From positions 558,001 through 622,000 of the forward strand of contig JAPFFF010000039.1 of NCBI GenBank assembly GCA_039105265.1: 64,000 nucleotides of DNA, written 5' to 3'. The position numbers and the translations under genes were made by a program. The stretch comes from Tritrichomonas musculus. Taxonomy: Eukaryota > Parabasalia > Tritrichomonadida > Tritrichomonadidae. Position 1 is the stretch's first letter. Each line of letters begins with the position of its first letter. Positions 62,901-64,000 of this stretch are shown piece by piece. The notes beneath the pieces are model-generated. The model saw only the letters and a list, made by a program, of their open reading frames with translations. It was not told the DNA's origin and made no database searches.

Positions 62901-64000
62901 TTGAATCATCAATACAAAGAGTAACCTGAAAAGTGTCAACAATAATGATGATTCTTATCCAGAACTCAATAATGACTTCTTTTTCATTTCCTTTGAATTT
63001 GTTTCTATTCAATTTCATTGAAAAAGTGGTCGTTGTAACAGAATTGGCAGAATTATTTAAATTGTTGTCCGAATTCGAACCAGTGTAAGTTGATTTCCTT
63101 TTCATTACAACTTGTGAATCAACAATTGTGAACTCAAGAAGATCTTTCTTGTCTGAAATCATCGAAAGAAGAGGAATTGGCTCTTTCGAGTCGAGACATT
63201 CACAACGAATCATTGTAACAAATGAGAATTTGTTGCCAAAATGCATGTTTGAAGGACCAAAAATGCCATCAGAAGGCTTTTCAAAATGGAAGAATGAATT
63301 ACAATAATAATGAGGACCATTCTTCAACTGTTCAAGGAATGAATTAAACAAAGAAATAAATTTGCCAGGCTGATCTGTTTGCGGCAAACAAATCAATTTC
63401 AAAGTGTCAAAATATGCTGAATTTGGCAAATAAACAGAAGCAATTCTTGAATAAATATCAAACAAAATCAAAGTGATATCATTAAAACCAACTTCATTAA
63501 TTCTTTCTAGAATAAATGAGAAAATGTCAGCTTTAACAAGTTCATAAATATTGGCCGAGCTATTCTTACAAATATCATAAATTCGTTGATATATTGAAGC
63601 TTCAATTTCTTTGTTTTTTGACCAATCAAGAATGAGTGAAATTGCATGATAATTACGAATCAATTGATTTTCATCATTCAAGAAAGCAAACTTGAACAAA
63701 ATCTCAGTTTCATTCTTATCGAAACTCATATTTTTAATAAACTTACTTAAATAAGTGTAAACTTGATTTTCTTTCTTTAGAAAGTATTGATAAACTTGAT
63801 TGTTTTTCTGACACAATTCAATGAAGGCCGATAGGACTAACTCAAAAATATCAACGTTATTAATGACTAACACTGCTTGTGATAAAATTTCAAATGAATA
63901 TGCAATAAAAAGTGTTGTTATTGTTTCAGGTTTGAATGATTTCATTGAATTTGAAAGAATCAAAACAAACTCCTTAGAAAGTTCAATGTCACTTTTTAAA
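56980..64000 (-). CDS. BEACH-WD40 protein (LvsA/neurobeachin family), 5' end beyond window
   Basis: A long frame of >2,330 codons still open at the window edge, so the start lies beyond 64000; the first in-window ATG is not the start. N-terminal armadillo-like helices carry a concanavalin-type beta-sandwich (~230-400) and a CxxC..CxxC knuckle (CNECNRIG..CKVCG, ~462-480). Long helical arrays follow. A PH-like segment (~1280-1400) precedes the BEACH domain (~1430-1790: MSNYEYLYYLNILSGRSFND, FRKLGHPVG, LPKWASSPEEFI, ALES, WIDLIFG, LFTENHPGR). WD40-like blades (~1990-2327) close the protein. The BEACH domain is interrupted by a ~110-residue low-complexity insertion with three KLE(A/P)VPS(L/F)D repeats. 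BEACH proteins act in vesicle and lysosome traffic as scaffolds. Confidence 0.88.
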   Translation of the reverse strand, partial: LKSDIELSKEFVLILSNSMKSFKPETITTLFIAYSFEILSQAVLVINNVDIFELVLSAFIELCQKNNQVYQYFLKKENQVYTYLSKFIKNMSFDKNETEILFKFAFLNDENQLIRNYHAISLILDWSKNKEIEASIYQRIYDICKNSSANIYELVKADIFSFILERINEVGFNDITLILFDIYSRIASVYLPNSAYFDTLKLICLPQTDQPGKFISLFNSFLEQLKNGPHYYCNSFFHFEKPSDGIFGPSNMHFGNKFSFVTMIRCECLDSKEPIPLLSMISDKKDLLEFTIVDSQVVMKRKSTYTGSNSDNNLNNSANSVTTTTFSMKLNRNKFKGNEKEVIIEFWIRIIIIVDTFQVTLCIDDSKETTKNQLIPFQSSIFTVTIGNGFIGDLSDTYFLNEINIEKINDNISNKNIICQYIPRNVVDNVIQNVSNNQVKFNGQTVLYVSTISDIIKNESAIMNLLPLFSRFSNCNECNRIGTSIRCKVCGSLEINEGFEFIDKLFCYIMNASNENAIFMINKHFFSILSSYIEQMNPCYFTARFFNLLLSCFQLIKNNELAQEMIDSIFQNYDLIVKYSKEQQLNYFSEILPKAYLIQKDVFHSYKHFNFLVFLAIAHFPEESEISKKLWKNILTILPNRSDYSSYTTLLAIPMFHHYNFSSEMIFNCFEEMIDNQNFFFLKALESMEFFIPFTYIFKFPQIKLQMQSFRIISKLRKKCETSDLIRAIYQIIEFYSPSENSIELLKFINSIFLDEKGDAIENPEYFPLIVTVSSFIENEKSFIIFESIMHSIYDFPVEAMKITTDVFNWTFWLIKYITQFYSEVNEETLSKFSLPFAKLIEGQILSLKIEYQEIFVQILTISNHFKINYREILKGILYYLFTQASVTLTLSGPDLLKDVFIFTFFNIKNEEERKIIEISSHPKESSLNRFCWFYEQLVFQYYFNVNIDNNVWIDQQFAEALVMKIDLFSDYNIDFYNVHFNGLLLVTYFLIILMRFKSEIAIDIINDKLIDELIRNEQEIAHKCSSIILRTRDCLLFESKENEDYLNKIKFDELEELTKVFIDKEDSFALQLFIFENSIFMKTKEINESMLKQQTNYISESNNFTSFVLNFDAKSINNNSDYFSVSTISYTNLMVIYADLLNRQDFYVTNSKYYRKQIADSFLKELYILTFDNSKIDIHYKALNNITRKGRRVLMSIDYNKLNCDVFNKSKTKKRSRLSAAAIYNSLKIDKSIVRHNKIDLSSTFQNITNSNTNNSESETSKPTANNNNNKHGNNNKSESAFYRDFVSLLTPRRLYNGELVVIGKTLTFDGTDSARSKHVEFNLDKIIFIMKRTYGRFKKAVEVFTDFNRSYYFIFSCSYNMNNNNSNNSKNKSKSHVKVDSQRHCFNTFISSKRVVNNNSLNIGSKFDFFKELAVTYGSIYQKKKKGNPKISEIISKLGITERWIKRKMSNYEYLYYLNILSGRSFNDISKYPVFPVILLSKPDLNAKSGQNVDEAFRKLGHPVGALQPEKLKKLLNSFNSIEDMKNHYLYSSMFSNPKIVANLLSNVEPFASIHREMENRKSINIILPKLPNKNECLNDGSVPENDDFELTPEFFTFPAVFRERESGISIQLQQNESKNNLQGNKNEIESQNKQDENEPQIQSTQNEALEEKETVSLPKLEAVPSLDEKEKEIASIPKLEAVPSLDEKEKVTVSVPKLEPVPSFDDKESPVVELPKWASSPEEFINVNCRALESDTVTSSLNRWIDLIFGCNRCSPSNVNVYHPLLYPENFNENLTQAENDQQANEFGLYPYQLFTENHPGRQPSNLSSFEQIIASQQGLIIKHQSKKPALRIRKNFLITEDMQVTKFTFTVQAKSKQQQGGFEQQKNKGQNKVKSRIELKKTSSQASINLSSSSFNAKSDDDQPSSPSSNVIEKKRNQLQEPDASEELYRTTSYTIPEVPENFKGDIVEVSRSLLLVVFGSVGDSFISICDLRKCKTSSDQNHGNNNNDSNDSNNSGIGPSTGNNKHRSFSDLEDRKIGSTLSALTADDIVFNSLNYADNKSKKIIKNDDINEASPLLAPPDYNAAGITSNNSSSGNFELGIKVRIGSAGVSCNKGRIIVTKIGQNNSIKIVRFENAAIQCAAVVGGCILTIGLSDGTIRVFQLPNANLIHSSSYHNRPIVSISANREIGLLVSIDSQMCLIFELLYEPGFIRVLNLEKVISKKLSVETVLTTPPFLLIFKSGTVCALVNQNECNSSFVCFFNQLGDMRSILEIDGLVKEYDKYYDFDSREILILAVEPRNIIIIDVANAEILSMSSGSFGQLKFCSVKYLRAIMYSNGRITQTFPFSLTQKQNL

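Overview
The window looks like nuclear DNA of a parabasalid protist, most likely Tritrichomonas or a close relative of Trichomonas. The DNA is very AT-rich. Genes are essentially intronless and separated by long AT-rich spacers. Several starts sit 10-20 bp downstream of a TCAYTTT initiator-like motif. The gene families are typical of trichomonads: expanded and degenerate kinases, kinase-ankyrin and BTB-discoidin proteins, divergent actins, beta-helix surface proteins, a sialidase and a beta-amylase. Genus is an inference. Stops TAA, TAG and TGA all behave as stops.

Layout. 1-3.1 kb: a decayed Tc1/mariner-type transposase and repeats. 3.1-4.6 kb: a RasGAP-like protein. 5.3-7.4 kb: an SF2 helicase of unlike composition beside a cluster of direct repeats, palindromes and a GC-rich hairpin. 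7.9-15.1 kb: three non-coding elements with inverted ends and 9-10 bp flanking repeats, a small AT-hook-like protein, tRNA-Pro and a tRNA-Thr fragment. 15.6-22.1 kb: a PPP phosphatase, a decayed gene, a pseudokinase, then ankyrin units stranded in T-rich minisatellite. 22.7-33.2 kb: an unknown Cys-containing protein, sialidase, two tRNA-Ser(GCT), tRNA-Tyr with a 16-nt intron, a Mei2-like RNA-binding protein, beta-amylase, a coiled-coil protein and a kinase. 34-37.1 kb: two more non-coding elements and a 24-bp palindrome. 37.2-43.4 kb (minus): a clathrin heavy chain/protein kinase chimera with lesions in its clathrin part, then a wrecked beta-helix surface-protein gene. 44.2-54.1 kb: an actin-like protein, a BTB-discoidin protein, and a 1,878-residue membrane protein with four discoidin-like, two LCAT-like and one beta-helix domain. 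54.2-64 kb (minus): a HEAT/ARM solenoid protein and a BEACH-WD40 protein running off the window.

Functionally the intact genes point to signalling (RasGAP, kinase, PPP phosphatase), membrane traffic (BEACH; clathrin chimera), host or bacterial surface interaction (sialidase, discoidin/beta-helix protein) and glycan or starch breakdown. There is no operon logic. The most unusual items are the clathrin-kinase chimera, the surface protein built on two hydrolase-like domains without a nucleophile, the helicase with an origin-like repeat cluster, the ankyrin islands, and a set of transposase-less elements with 9-10 bp target duplications that suggest Mutator-like mobilisation.
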